Of a stretch of DNA of 64,000 nucleotides, positions 25,067 to 33,838 are shown piece by piece. The notes under the pieces are model-generated. The model was given only the letters and a program-made list of their open reading frames with translations, was not told the DNA's origin and ran no database searches. The stretch is taken from the NCBI RefSeq assembly GCF_044769865.1, contig NZ_JBIZWA010000001.1:1116001-1180000 (forward strand), written 5' to 3'. The first letter of the stretch is position 1. Every line of letters starts with the position of its first letter. Made by a program: the position numbers and the translations under genes. The stretch is from Homoserinimonas sp044769865 (GTDB lineage: Bacteria; Actinomycetota; Actinomycetes; Actinomycetales; Microbacteriaceae).

Positions 25067-26340
25067 CCATCACCGAGCAGCACAGGCCCGCAGCGCATTC
25101 GGGGCAGCAGACGCTGGCCGAAGCGCCGAGCGACACCGAGCTCGAGGGCATCTTCGCCCCCGTCTTGGCACAGATCGCAGAGGGCGCGGTGCGGCGCGAC
25201 CGGGAGCGCGAGTTGCCGTTCGACGCCATCGCCGCCCTCCGTGAGGTGCGCTTCGGCGCCCTCCGGGTGCCGGTGGAGTTCGGTGGCTACGGGGCAAGCG
25301 CCAGGCAGTTCCTCTCGCTCCTCATTGACCTTGCGCAGGCCGACCCGAATGTTGCCCACATCTTTCGCGGCCACGTCGCTGTCGTGGAGGAGAAACTCGC
25401 CGCTCCGGACAGCGAGGAGCGGGAGCTCTGGCTCCGGCGGCTGGGGCGCGGCGACATCGTCGGCAATGCCATGACGGAGCCGGGCAATGGCGCATTGGGC
25501 AAACAGCAGACGACGCTCCTGCCCCACGGCGACCACTACCTGCTGAACGGGCACAAGTTCTACTCGACCGGCAGCATCTTCGCCGACTGGACCGACGCAT
25601 CCGCGAGCGACGCCGACGGCGAATGGGTCAGCGCACTAGTGAAGCTCGACCAGCCCGGCGTTGAGCTGAGCGACGACTGGGACGGGTTCGGCCAGCGGCT
25701 CACGGGCACGGGCACCTCGCGCTTCTCCGACGCCGCGGTCGAGGCGCACGCCGTGCAGGCGCGCGGCGACCGGGTCAGCTACCTCACCGCGGTGTACCAG
25801 ACCGTGCTGCTCGCGACCCTCGCGGGGATCGCGGGTTCCGTGACCTCCGAGACCGTGGCGATCGTGCGCGAGCGGAAGAGGGTCTACAGCCACGGCAATG
25901 CCGACCTCGTGCGGGATGACCCGCAGATCCAGGCCGTCGTGGGGGAGGTCTCGGCGGCCGCCTACGCTGCGCGGTCGCTCGTGCTGGGGCTCTCCCCCGC
26001 GATCGAGGAAGCGCTTGACATCACCCGGACGCTGGGGCGCGAGGCCGCGGTCGATGCCTCGAATCGTCTTGACTACGAGGTCTACCGCGTGCAGGTCGTC
26101 CTCGCCGATCTGGTACCGGCCTCCGCCACCAAGCTCTTCAACGCCCTCAGCTCCTCCGCGGTGCGCGAGGGGGTCGGTCTTGACCGGCACTGGCGCAACG
26201 CCCGCACGATCGTCTCCCACAATCCGGTCATCTACCGCGCTCGCCTTATCGGCGAACTTGAGATCAACGGCACCATCCCCGACCGCGGGCTCGGCATCGG
26301 CGTGGCCGCCTCAACCCTCGTCAACGAGCCGACCGCATGA
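25063..26340 (+). CDS. DszC/SfnB-like flavin monooxygenase (acyl-CoA dehydrogenase fold)
   Basis: A 425-residue protein of the acyl-CoA dehydrogenase superfamily. Instead of the beta-oxidation pattern it carries the C-terminal LDRHWRNARTIVSHNP motif of the DszC/SfnB group, reduced-flavin-dependent monooxygenases that act on sulphones, dibenzothiophene or amine-like substrates. The middle domain includes MTEPGNGALG and GHKFYSTGS. Its start overlaps the ATPase stop (ATGA), so it belongs to the importer operon and probably oxidises the imported compound. No dedicated flavin reductase gene is adjacent. An LLM monooxygenase of the NtaA/DszA type is encoded at 40817. Confidence 0.82.
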   Translation: MTITEQHRPAAHSGQQTLAEAPSDTELEGIFAPVLAQIAEGAVRRDRERELPFDAIAALREVRFGALRVPVEFGGYGASARQFLSLLIDLAQADPNVAHIFRGHVAVVEEKLAAPDSEERELWLRRLGRGDIVGNAMTEPGNGALGKQQTTLLPHGDHYLLNGHKFYSTGSIFADWTDASASDADGEWVSALVKLDQPGVELSDDWDGFGQRLTGTGTSRFSDAAVEAHAVQARGDRVSYLTAVYQTVLLATLAGIAGSVTSETVAIVRERKRVYSHGNADLVRDDPQIQAVVGEVSAAAYAARSLVLGLSPAIEEALDITRTLGREAAVDASNRLDYEVYRVQVVLADLVPASATKLFNALSSSAVREGVGLDRHWRNARTIVSHNPVIYRARLIGELEINGTIPDRGLGIGVAASTLVNEPTA

Positions 26341-26387
26341 GCACGCCCCTGTTCTTGCCGACCCTCCAGGAGGAGGTGCTCGCGTAA
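26337..26387 (+). other. 16-codon ORF overlapping the monooxygenase stop
   Basis: ATGAGCACG starts on the last codon of the monooxygenase gene (ATGA overlap) and runs 16 codons to TAA, encoding MSTPLFLPTLQEEVLA. The overlap mirrors every other junction in this operon. It could be the remnant of a deleted downstream gene or a genuine short peptide; nothing decides between these. Confidence 0.35.
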
Positions 26388-26437
26388 CGGTGGGGCGGCG
26401 CCGGGTGCCGCCCGCAGCGCTGGTACTGTGGCCGACG

Positions 26438-28492
26438 ATGAGCCACGCACTCGCCGAACGCCGGCGCCAACGCCCCGCGCCCGCCAAGCACTTCGAGGCA
26501 CACATCCAGGGCCTGCGCGCGGTCGCGGTGCTGCTGGTGGTGCTGTTCCACTTCTGGCCGGGGCGCCTCTCGGGCGGCTACATCGGTGTCGATATCTTCT
26601 TCGTCATCTCGGGCTTCCTCATTACGGCGCACCTCGTCCGTGAGCTGACGAACACGGGGCGCATCAGCCTGCCGCAGTTCTGGGCGAGGCGCGCTCGCCG
26701 ACTGCTGCCGGCATCCCTCGCCGTGCTCGTGTTCTGCTCGGTCGCGACGCTGCTCTGGCTGCCGCTCAGCGGTCTCGGCGACACGGTGCGCGAGATCCTC
26801 GCGAGCACGTTCTACTTCGAGAACTGGCTGCTTGCGGCCGACTCGGTCGACTACCTCGCCGCCTCCAACAACGCGACGATGGCGCAGCACTACTGGACCC
26901 TCTCGCTCGAGGAACAGTTCTACGTGCTGTGGCCGCTCCTCCTCCTGCTGGGTGTCGGCGCGGGAGCCAAGTTCTTCGCGAGCGGCCAGCGCGCCGCCCT
27001 CATCGGCACGATCGTCGTCATCACCGTGCTCTCGCTCGTCTTCTCTGTCGTCTACACGGCGCTCGAGCCGGCACCCGCATACTTCGTCACCTTCACGCGC
27101 ATGTGGGAGTTCGGGATCGGCGCGATGCTGGCCCTTCTGCCGACCTTGCGACCGCGCAGCGCATGGGCAAACTTCGTGCTCGGCTACGGCGGCCTCTTCG
27201 CGATCCTCGTGGCGGGCTACTTCTACGACGCGACGACGCCGTTCCCCGGCTACATGGCACTCGTGCCCGTGCTGGGCGCCGCCGCCGTGATCGCCGCCGG
27301 TCGTTCCGAGCGCTGGTGGGAGGCGGGCAGCATCCTGAGCCTGCGCCCCGCCCGCTTCATCGGTGATATCTCCTACTCGCTCTACCTCTGGCACTGGCCG
27401 CTCATCGTCATCGCGCCCTACGTGCCCGGTTGGGGTCTGAGCACGGCCCACCGCCTGACACTCTTCGTGCTCTGCTTCGTGCTCGCCTGGCTCACCAAGA
27501 AGTTCGTGGAGGATCCGGGCCGCCAGTGGCGCTTCCTCACGAGCCGCCGCCCGCGCGTCACGGCCGCCTTCGCCGTCATCCTCATGGCGATCTCCGCCGC
27601 CTTCGCGGGTGTCGCCTACATGGTCAACCAGCCCAAGTACGAGGCCGCGGCGGCCGAACTCCAGGCGATCCGCGAGGACTTCCCCGAGTGCTTCGGCGCC
27701 CTCTCGCTCGACGGCTGCGAGAACCCCGAGCTGGCCGGCATGATCGTGCCGAGTCCCGGCTTCGGCAACGCCGACTCCCCCGAGCACGAGGACTGCTTCG
27801 TGCAGCTCAACAACTCAGAGCTCGTCGGTTGTGAGTTCGGCAGCGACGAGGCGGATGCCCCGCGCATCGCCCTCATCGGCGACAGCCACGCCTACCAGTA
27901 CATCGAGGCGATGATCCAGCTCGCCGACGAGCGCGGTTGGGCACTCACGACCTATCTCAAGGGCGCCTGCCCCTGGAATGCAGCCGAGGTGGGCGGGCCG
28001 AGCGCCGCCTTCACGGCATCCTGCGTCGCCTGGAAGCAGAACCTCCAGGACGAGCTCGAGTCGGGCGAGTCCTTCGACGCGATCTTCACCGCGGCCCTCG
28101 CGACGACCCCCTACCCGGGTTCCGACGCGGATGCGCAGGCCGCCGGCTTCACGGAGGCCTGGGGCTGGGCCGGAGACACCCCCATCGTCACGATTGTCGA
28201 CAACCCAGACCTGGCCGACGACCCCAACAAGTGCCTGCGCCAGAACGACGCCTCAGCCTGCACCGAGCCGCGCGACAGCGTGTTGGTCGAGCGTGACCCG
28301 ATCGCGCTGGCGGGAGCCGAGGCATCCGAGCTCCTCGACCTGACCGAGCTCTACTGCGACGACGAGGAGTGCTTCCCCGTTGTGAGCGGCGCCAACGTCT
28401 ACCGCGACCAGGACCACCTCACCGTGACCTGGACGCTCAGCATGCGCGACCACATCGGCGACGCGATCGAGCGGGCGCTCAGCTCGCGCTAG
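26438..28492 (+). CDS. Acyltransferase 3 with C-terminal SGNH domain (OafA-like)
   Basis: A 684-residue integral membrane protein. Residues about 20-370 form the acyltransferase-3 domain with IQGLRAVAVLLVVLFHF, GYIGVDIFFVISGFLIT, FWARRARRLLPA and HYWTLSLEEQFYVLWP, spanning around ten TM helices. After one more TM helix comes a periplasmic SGNH-hydrolase-like domain with IALIGDSHAYQY and a terminal DQDHLT. Such proteins O-acylate cell-surface polysaccharide or peptidoglycan. The ATG at 26438 is 8 nt after TACTGT, fitting a leaderless or near-leaderless mRNA. The last 14 bases overlap the convergent threonine aldolase gene. Confidence 0.9.
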   Translation: MSHALAERRRQRPAPAKHFEAHIQGLRAVAVLLVVLFHFWPGRLSGGYIGVDIFFVISGFLITAHLVRELTNTGRISLPQFWARRARRLLPASLAVLVFCSVATLLWLPLSGLGDTVREILASTFYFENWLLAADSVDYLAASNNATMAQHYWTLSLEEQFYVLWPLLLLLGVGAGAKFFASGQRAALIGTIVVITVLSLVFSVVYTALEPAPAYFVTFTRMWEFGIGAMLALLPTLRPRSAWANFVLGYGGLFAILVAGYFYDATTPFPGYMALVPVLGAAAVIAAGRSERWWEAGSILSLRPARFIGDISYSLYLWHWPLIVIAPYVPGWGLSTAHRLTLFVLCFVLAWLTKKFVEDPGRQWRFLTSRRPRVTAAFAVILMAISAAFAGVAYMVNQPKYEAAAAELQAIREDFPECFGALSLDGCENPELAGMIVPSPGFGNADSPEHEDCFVQLNNSELVGCEFGSDEADAPRIALIGDSHAYQYIEAMIQLADERGWALTTYLKGACPWNAAEVGGPSAAFTASCVAWKQNLQDELESGESFDAIFTAALATTPYPGSDADAQAAGFTEAWGWAGDTPIVTIVDNPDLADDPNKCLRQNDASACTEPRDSVLVERDPIALAGAEASELLDLTELYCDDEECFPVVSGANVYRDQDHLTVTWTLSMRDHIGDAIERALSSR

Positions 28493-29528
28493 CCCCGAAG
28501 ACCGAGCGGATGTCGCGCGCGAAGGCGCCGACGTCGGCCTCCGTCGTGTCCCACGAGGTCATCCAGCGCACCTCACCGCGGGCGGCATCCCAGTCGTAGA
28601 AGTGGTGCGTCTCGCGGAGGCGAGCTGCGGCATCCGTCGGCACAATCGCAAAGAGCGCGTTGGCATCGGTCGCCTGCGTGAACTCGACGACGCCCTCGAG
28701 CTGCTCGCGAAGTCGCGCCGCCATCGCGTTGGCGTGCTGCGCCGACCGCAGCCAGAGCTCGCCTTCCAGCAGCGCAATGAGCTGGGCCGACACGAAGCGC
28801 ATCTTCGACGGCAACTGCATCGTGTACTTGCGGATGTAGGGGATGCCGACGGATGCCTCGGGGCTCAGCACCACGACGGCCTCGCCGAACAGCAGCCCGT
28901 TCTTGGTGCCGCCGAAGCTCACGACGTCGACGCCCGCATCCGTCGTCAGTGCGCGCAGTGGCACATCGAGGGATGCCGCGGCGTTCGCGAGGCGGGCCCC
29001 GTCGAGGTGCACGCGCATCCCGAGGGAGTGGGCATGCTCGCACACGGCGCGCAGCTCTTCCGGCGTGTAGACGGTGCCGAGTTCGGTCGACTGCGTGACG
29101 CTCACGACGAGCGGCTGGGCGCGGTGCTCGTCGCCGCGGCCGCCCGCCTGCCGGTCGATCAGTTCGGGGGTGAGCTTGCCGTCGGGGGTGTCGACCGTGA
29201 GGAGCTTGATGCCCGAGACCCGCTCGGGGGCGCCGTTCTCGTCGGTGTTGACGTGCGCCGTGCCGGCAGTGATGACGGCACCCCAGCGGGGGAGCATGCT
29301 CGTGAGGGCGACCACATTGGCACCCGTGCCGTTGAAGACGGGGAACGCCTCGGCCGTGTCGCCGAAGTGGCGGCGCATGACGCCCTGCAGGTGTGCCGTG
29401 TAGGCATCCGCCCCATAGGAACTCTCGTGGCCGCCATTCGCCTCCGCGATCGCGGCGAGCAACTCGGGATGCACCCCCGCGTAGTTGTCGCTGGCAAAGT
29501 GACGCTGCTCAGGGTCGTGGAGTCGCAT
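28479..29528 (-). CDS. Threonine aldolase / beta-eliminating lyase family
   Basis: A 349-residue fold-type I PLP enzyme of the low-specificity threonine aldolase family. The N terminus FASDNYAGVHPELLAAI and GADAYT are typical, NGTGANVVAL binds the cofactor phosphate, HLDGARLANAAA holds the PLP-nitrogen Asp, and SFGGTKNGLL carries the Schiff-base Lys. It cleaves L-threonine or allo-threonine to glycine and acetaldehyde. It overlaps the convergent acyltransferase gene by 14 bp. CAGACT 6 nt before the ATG may be a leaderless -10 variant. Confidence 0.9.
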   Translation of the reverse strand: MRLHDPEQRHFASDNYAGVHPELLAAIAEANGGHESSYGADAYTAHLQGVMRRHFGDTAEAFPVFNGTGANVVALTSMLPRWGAVITAGTAHVNTDENGAPERVSGIKLLTVDTPDGKLTPELIDRQAGGRGDEHRAQPLVVSVTQSTELGTVYTPEELRAVCEHAHSLGMRVHLDGARLANAAASLDVPLRALTTDAGVDVVSFGGTKNGLLFGEAVVVLSPEASVGIPYIRKYTMQLPSKMRFVSAQLIALLEGELWLRSAQHANAMAARLREQLEGVVEFTQATDANALFAIVPTDAAARLRETHHFYDWDAARGEVRWMTSWDTTEADVGAFARDIRSVFGASAS

Positions 29529-29545
29529 CCGTCAAGTCTGGCAGG

Positions 29546-30655
29546 TCAGCCCTTCAGCGCCTCCTTGAGCTTCACGCGCGAACCCATGCGCAGCAGCCCG
29601 TTCTCGTAGATGCGCGCGCCCAGCATGATGATGAGGGCGGTCGCGCCGAGGAGGATCGCGAGCGAGAGCAGCGGCTCCCACCATTCGGCCCAACCCATGA
29701 ACACACGCATGGGCATGCCGACGGGTGCCGAGAAGGGCACGTACGACATGATGCCGAGCACGAGCGGGTTGTCGTTGAAGAAGATGACCAAGAAGTAGGG
29801 GATCATCACGAGGTAGACGAGCGGCGCGGTCGTGACGCCCATGTCCTCCTGTCGCGACACGAGCGCGGCGGCCGCGGCGAAGAGTGCGGCGAGGAGCACG
29901 AAGCCGAAGAGGAAGAACACCACGAACCACACGAGCGACGGCCCCACCTCGGCGAGCAGGATGTCCTGACCGGATGCGAGCATCCCGACACCGGCCGCAG
30001 CCGCGATCAGCACGATCTGGCCGAGCGCCAGGATGCTGTTGCCGATGACCTTGCCCGCGAGGAGCGCCTTCGGCGAGACGGTCGCCAGCAGGATCTCCAC
30101 GATTCGGGTCTGCTTCTCTTCCACGACACTCTGGGCGATGGCCATGCCGAAGGTCATGGCGGAGCTGAGGAACACGAAGCCGAAGGCCAACGCGACGAGG
30201 TAGACCAGGAAGCCGTCTGGGCCCTCGCTCTCCTCGAGCAGCACGACCTCTGGCGTGACGCTGAGCAGTTGCAGCACGTCGCTTGGCGCCTCCGTGAGCG
30301 CGAGCACCTCGACGCCAGTGGGGGCGTCGGCGGGGATCACGGCCGCCTCGACCTCCTCATCACGCAGCAGTTGCTCGGCTTCGGCGCGTGATGCGACCTC
30401 CGTGACCTCCAAGGCTCCGGAGGCCTCGGCCACGGCAACGCCCTGGCCGACCGCCGCGACCCGGGTCAGCGACGGGTTGGCGCTCATGATGCCGCCGACG
30501 ACGACGGCGGCGACGATGCCCAGCACGAGGATCGCCGTGCTGATGAGGAACGCCTTGCTGCGCAGCCGCATCCGAATCTCCCGGTCGGCGATCAGCCAGG
30601 TGGCGCTCGCAAAACCGAGGGGGCGAATGTCGCGGTCTGAGGTTGTCGCGGTCAC
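29546..30655 (-). CDS. ABC-2 type exporter permease (NatB-like)
   Basis: A 369-residue membrane protein with one N-terminal TM segment (FLISTAILVLGIVAAVVV), a large extracytoplasmic loop, and a block of about five to six TM segments after residue 160, with VVEEKQTRIVEILLATVSP as the cytoplasmic coupling motif. This is the ABC2_membrane_3 layout of NatB-type exporters of sodium or drugs. It starts with GTG overlapping the ATPase stop (GTGA). Confidence 0.88.
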   Translation of the reverse strand: MTATTSDRDIRPLGFASATWLIADREIRMRLRSKAFLISTAILVLGIVAAVVVGGIMSANPSLTRVAAVGQGVAVAEASGALEVTEVASRAEAEQLLRDEEVEAAVIPADAPTGVEVLALTEAPSDVLQLLSVTPEVVLLEESEGPDGFLVYLVALAFGFVFLSSAMTFGMAIAQSVVEEKQTRIVEILLATVSPKALLAGKVIGNSILALGQIVLIAAAAGVGMLASGQDILLAEVGPSLVWFVVFFLFGFVLLAALFAAAAALVSRQEDMGVTTAPLVYLVMIPYFLVIFFNDNPLVLGIMSYVPFSAPVGMPMRVFMGWAEWWEPLLSLAILLGATALIIMLGARIYENGLLRMGSRVKLKEALKG

Positions 30656-31536
30656 TGGATGACCTCCTTGAAAATCTGGGAGAGAGACGGATGCTGCGGG
30701 GTGAAGTTCTTGACGGGGCCAGCCGCCATCGCAAGCCGCAGCACGCGCTGCGCTGTGTCGGCGGAGTCGGCGTCGAACACGGCGTAGCCGCCATCGAACT
30801 CCGCGACCTCGACGCCCGGCTCGTCACGCAGCCAGCCGAGGTCGCCGTCGACCTGCAGCTCGTAGCGGTTGCCGGAGTGCTCGGCGCGCAGGCCCTCGCG
30901 GGAGCCGCTCGCGCGGATGCTGCCATCCGCGATCACGACGAGGTCGTCGCAGAGCCGCTCGACGATGTCGAGCTGGTGGGAGGAGAACAGCACCGGGGCG
31001 CCCTGTGAGGCGTAGTCCTTCAGCACGTTCAGCACGACCTCGACCGCGATCGGGTCGAGGCCTGAGAAGGGCTCGTCGAGGATGAGCACGCTCGGCTCGT
31101 GCACGAGGGCCGCCGCGATCTGCGCGCGCTGCTGGTTGCCGAGCGAGAGGCTCTCGACGGCGTCGTTCGCGCGCTCGCCGAGGCCGAGCCGCTCGAGCAG
31201 GCCATCCGTGTTGGCTTTCGCCCGCTCGGTCGAGAGACCGTGCAGCCGGCCCAGGTAGGTGATCTGCTCGGCGACCTTCATCTTGGGGTAGAGGCCGCGC
31301 TCCTCCGGCATGTAGCCGAAACGGGTGCGGGCATCCTTGCTGATGGGCTGGCCGTCGAGCGTGACGGTGCCGGAGTCAGGCGTGAGCACGCCCATCATGA
31401 CGCGCATGGTCGTGGTCTTGCCGGCGCCGTTGCCGCCGACGAAGCCGGTCATGCGGCCGCGCGCGACCGAGAACGAGACGTCGTGCAGCACCCGGCGCTC
31501 GCCGAAGGAGCGGGTAATCGAGTTGAGTTCGAGCAT
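30652..31536 (-). CDS. ABC exporter ATPase (NatA-like)
   Basis: A 294-residue ATPase: Walker A GGNGAGKTT near residue 35, signature LSLGNQQRAQIAAAL, Walker B VLILDEPFSGLD, switch His in SSHQL, then a DUF4162-like C-terminal segment. It powers the NatB-like permease encoded next. The ATG lies 6 nt after TAGCTT, indicating a leaderless transcript. The two-component genes upstream on the same strand, separated by a palindromic repeat, may control it. Confidence 0.92.
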   Translation of the reverse strand: MLELNSITRSFGERRVLHDVSFSVARGRMTGFVGGNGAGKTTTMRVMMGVLTPDSGTVTLDGQPISKDARTRFGYMPEERGLYPKMKVAEQITYLGRLHGLSTERAKANTDGLLERLGLGERANDAVESLSLGNQQRAQIAAALVHEPSVLILDEPFSGLDPIAVEVVLNVLKDYASQGAPVLFSSHQLDIVERLCDDLVVIADGSIRASGSREGLRAEHSGNRYELQVDGDLGWLRDEPGVEVAEFDGGYAVFDADSADTAQRVLRLAMAAGPVKNFTPQHPSLSQIFKEVIQ

Positions 31537-31542
31537 GACTCC

Positions 31543-31548
31543 AAGCTA
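31543..31548 (-). promoter_or_regulatory. Leaderless -10 box (TAGCTT)
   Basis: TAGCTT ends exactly 6 nt before the ATG of the NatA-like gene, the spacing expected when transcription starts at the start codon. Confidence 0.6.
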
Positions 31549-31617
31549 CGGACGCCGCGTGGCCGAGACATCCGCCGCCCGGCTGGTTTCGCCTCTCCCC
31601 CGCGCGGATGACCTTTC

Positions 31618-31708
31618 CCAATTCAGGAGTGGACTCTCCTAATTCAGGAGAGTGCACAGACGATTCGGCCTTCGGCCCTGACCGCCTGGGCACTCTCCTG
31701 AATTAGGA
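31618..31708. repeat. AATTCAGGA palindromic element, copy A
   Basis: An 18-bp perfect inverted repeat (31637-31654 and 31691-31708, left arm starting TCCTAATTCAGGAG) surrounds a 36-base loop; a further direct copy CCCAATTCAGGAG lies at 31618-31630. It fills the gap between the LuxR-type regulator and the NatA-like gene. Confidence 0.85.
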
Positions 31709-31713
31709 AAGCG

Positions 31714-32382
31714 CTAGCCGGCGAGGCCGTGCTCGTAGGCGAAGATGACCGCCTGGATGCGGTCGCGCAGTCCGAGCTTCATGAGCACCTTCGACACGTG
31801 GGTCTTGACGGTCGCCTCGCCGACGTAGAGCCTGCCGGCGATCTCGGAGTTCGAGAGTCCGGCGGCCATGAGCTGCAGCACCTCGAGTTCGCGATCGGTG
31901 AGGTCGCGCACGGCCTCGGTGTCGACGGTCTTCGCGGGAGCCGCGGCTGCCGCGGGCGGCTCCGCCGTGAACCTCGAGATGACGCGCCTCGTCACGGTCG
32001 GCGAGAGCAGGGCATCCCCGCGGGCGACGATCGTGACGGCGTCGATGAGTTCCTCGGCGCGGGCGTTCTTCAGCAGGAACCCGGATGCCCCGGCCTGCAG
32101 CGCCTCGAACAGGTAGTCATCGCGGTCGAAGGTCGTGAGGATGAGCACCCCGGCGGTGACGGATGCGTCGGCCACGAGCATCCGCGTCGCCTCGAGCCCG
32201 TCCATCCCCGGCATCTGCACGTCCATGCAGATCACGTCGGGCTGGAGTTCGCGCGCCCGCTCGATCGCGTCGGCGCCGTTGGCGGCTTCGCCGACGACCT
32301 CGATGCCGGGCTCGCTCTGCAGGATGGTCTTGAATCCGGCCCGCACGAGGTCCTGGTCGTCGACCAGCAGCACGCGGGTCAC
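31714..32382 (-). CDS. NarL/LuxR-family response regulator
   Basis: A 222-residue regulator. The receiver domain has LLVDDQDLVRAGF, the phosphoacceptor Asp in VICMDVQMPGMDG, and LTTFDRDDYLFEAL; the C-terminal LuxR helix-turn-helix has LTDRELEVLQLMAAGLSNSEIA. It starts with GTG overlapping the kinase stop (GTGA). It is the partner of the kinase and the likely regulator of the adjacent exporter, as in many actinobacterial LuxR/kinase/ABC groups. Confidence 0.95.
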   Translation of the reverse strand: MTRVLLVDDQDLVRAGFKTILQSEPGIEVVGEAANGADAIERARELQPDVICMDVQMPGMDGLEATRMLVADASVTAGVLILTTFDRDDYLFEALQAGASGFLLKNARAEELIDAVTIVARGDALLSPTVTRRVISRFTAEPPAAAAAPAKTVDTEAVRDLTDRELEVLQLMAAGLSNSEIAGRLYVGEATVKTHVSKVLMKLGLRDRIQAVIFAYEHGLAG

Positions 32383-33689
32383 GCGGTCGCCCCCGCGAGC
32401 ACGGGCTGGGGTGCCGCGGTGCCGCCGAGGGGAACGACGGCGCGCACGAGATAGCCGCCACGCGAGCGGGGACCGGTCTCGAGGGTGCCGCCGACGGCGG
32501 TGAGACGCTCCCGCATGCCGAGGTGTCCAAGCCCTGAGCCGCGTCCTCGGCTGAGGCCGCGTCCGAGTCCAGTGTCGGTGACCTCCAGTTCGACGCGGTC
32601 GCCGAGGTAACGCAGGCGCACCTCCGCTGTCGCCCCGTCGCCCGCGTGTTTGCGCACATTGGTCAGGGCCTCCTGCGCAACGCGGTAGAGCGTGAAGCCG
32701 ACGATGGTGGTGACGGGGTGCGGTTCCCCGACGATCACAAGCGACGTGGGGGTACCCGCCGCGCGAGTGGACTCGACGAGCTGCTCGAGCTGCTCGAGAC
32801 CGCGCGTCGAGGAGGCCTCGGCCGCGGCATCCGTCTCTCCCGCCTCGGCGGAGCCGGGATCGCGCAGGGTCGTGAGCAGGCGGTGCAGCTCGTCGACGGC
32901 GGAGCGGGCGCTCGACTCGATGACCTCGAGTGACTCGCTCGCCATGGCGGGGTCCCGCTCGAGCACGCGCCGGGCCGCGCCCGCCTGCACACCCATGACG
33001 GAGACGTGGTGGGCGACGACATCGTGCAGTTCGCGGGCGATGCGCACGCGGTCGAGCGCGACGGCCTGATGCATGCTGTGCTCCCGCTCCTCGGCCAGCT
33101 CGGCCGTGCGGCGCCGCAGCTCGGCGCGCTCCCGGGCGGCCGCCCACATGTGGTTGCCGAAGTACCAGGCGCCACCGAAGTAGAGCACGTTGGTGGCGAA
33201 GTTGATGAGCGCGAATGAAGCGAACGCCGAGAAGACGCCCGAGCGCGAGACATCCGGCAGCAGTTCAGGGTCACTGACGGTGATGATGAGGTTGACGGCG
33301 ACCCAGCCGAACATGAAGACCACGATGAGTAGGCGCACGATGTTGGCGGCCCGGCGACTGCGTGACCATGCGCCGACGCTGTAGATCGCAACGAACATGA
33401 CGATCTGGCTCACGAGCAGTTCGGGCACCGCGAACTGCTGGCCGAGGTAGAAGGCGATCGCGACGACCACGACGACCGCCTCGGGGTAGCGGCGACGCAG
33501 TGCGAGCGGCAGGGTGAGCGCCGCGATGACGATCGCACTGAGCCAGACGGGCGCCGGCTCCTCGAACATGCCGACGCGCGTGTAGAGCATGAGGCTCAGC
33601 GTCGCGCCGATCGCCATCGCGAGCGCCCCGAGGGCGTCCCGGCGCACGCCGGCGCTGTCGGGCAGCGGCCGCACCCAGTCGTCAGTCAT
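32379..33689 (-). CDS. NarL-type sensor histidine kinase
   Basis: A 436-residue kinase. About five hydrophobic segments occupy the first 170 residues with no large sensory loop, so it probably senses a membrane-borne signal. The HisKA_3 domain has RIARELHDVVAHHVSVM with the phosphorylated His, then an ATPase domain with EALTNVRKHA (N box) and a GLGHLGMRERL G box. TAGCCT stands 6 nt before the ATG. Confidence 0.93.
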   Translation of the reverse strand: MTDDWVRPLPDSAGVRRDALGALAMAIGATLSLMLYTRVGMFEEPAPVWLSAIVIAALTLPLALRRRYPEAVVVVVAIAFYLGQQFAVPELLVSQIVMFVAIYSVGAWSRSRRAANIVRLLIVVFMFGWVAVNLIITVSDPELLPDVSRSGVFSAFASFALINFATNVLYFGGAWYFGNHMWAAARERAELRRRTAELAEEREHSMHQAVALDRVRIARELHDVVAHHVSVMGVQAGAARRVLERDPAMASESLEVIESSARSAVDELHRLLTTLRDPGSAEAGETDAAAEASSTRGLEQLEQLVESTRAAGTPTSLVIVGEPHPVTTIVGFTLYRVAQEALTNVRKHAGDGATAEVRLRYLGDRVELEVTDTGLGRGLSRGRGSGLGHLGMRERLTAVGGTLETGPRSRGGYLVRAVVPLGGTAAPQPVLAGATA

Positions 33690-33695
33690 CCCTCA

Positions 33696-33701
33696 AGGCT
33701 A
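33696..33701 (-). promoter_or_regulatory. Leaderless -10 box (TAGCCT)
   Basis: TAGCCT is separated by exactly 6 nt from the ATG of the histidine kinase gene. Confidence 0.6.
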
Positions 33702-33774
33702 GCGAGCAGCGGATGCCGCGGCATCCGTCACCCGGACTACGCCGCCCTGCTGACGTTCACAACTCGGGACTTTG

Positions 33775-33829
33775 CTCTCCTAATTCAGGACCTCCTGAAT
33801 TGTGAGAGCCAAGTCCTGAATTAGGAGAG
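33775..33829. repeat. AATTCAGGA palindromic element, copy B
   Basis: A perfect 17-bp inverted repeat (33775-33791 and 33813-33829, left arm CTCTCCTAATTCAGGAC) with a 21-base loop that itself holds another CTCCTGAATTG unit. It lies between the end of the alpha/beta-hydrolase gene and the start of the kinase gene. Confidence 0.88.
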
Positions 33830-33838
33830 GGCCGGGGC

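Noticed and set aside
32383..33147. N-terminal extension of the response regulator
   Set aside because: It runs out of frame through the histidine kinase gene; the receiver domain begins properly at the GTG at 32382.
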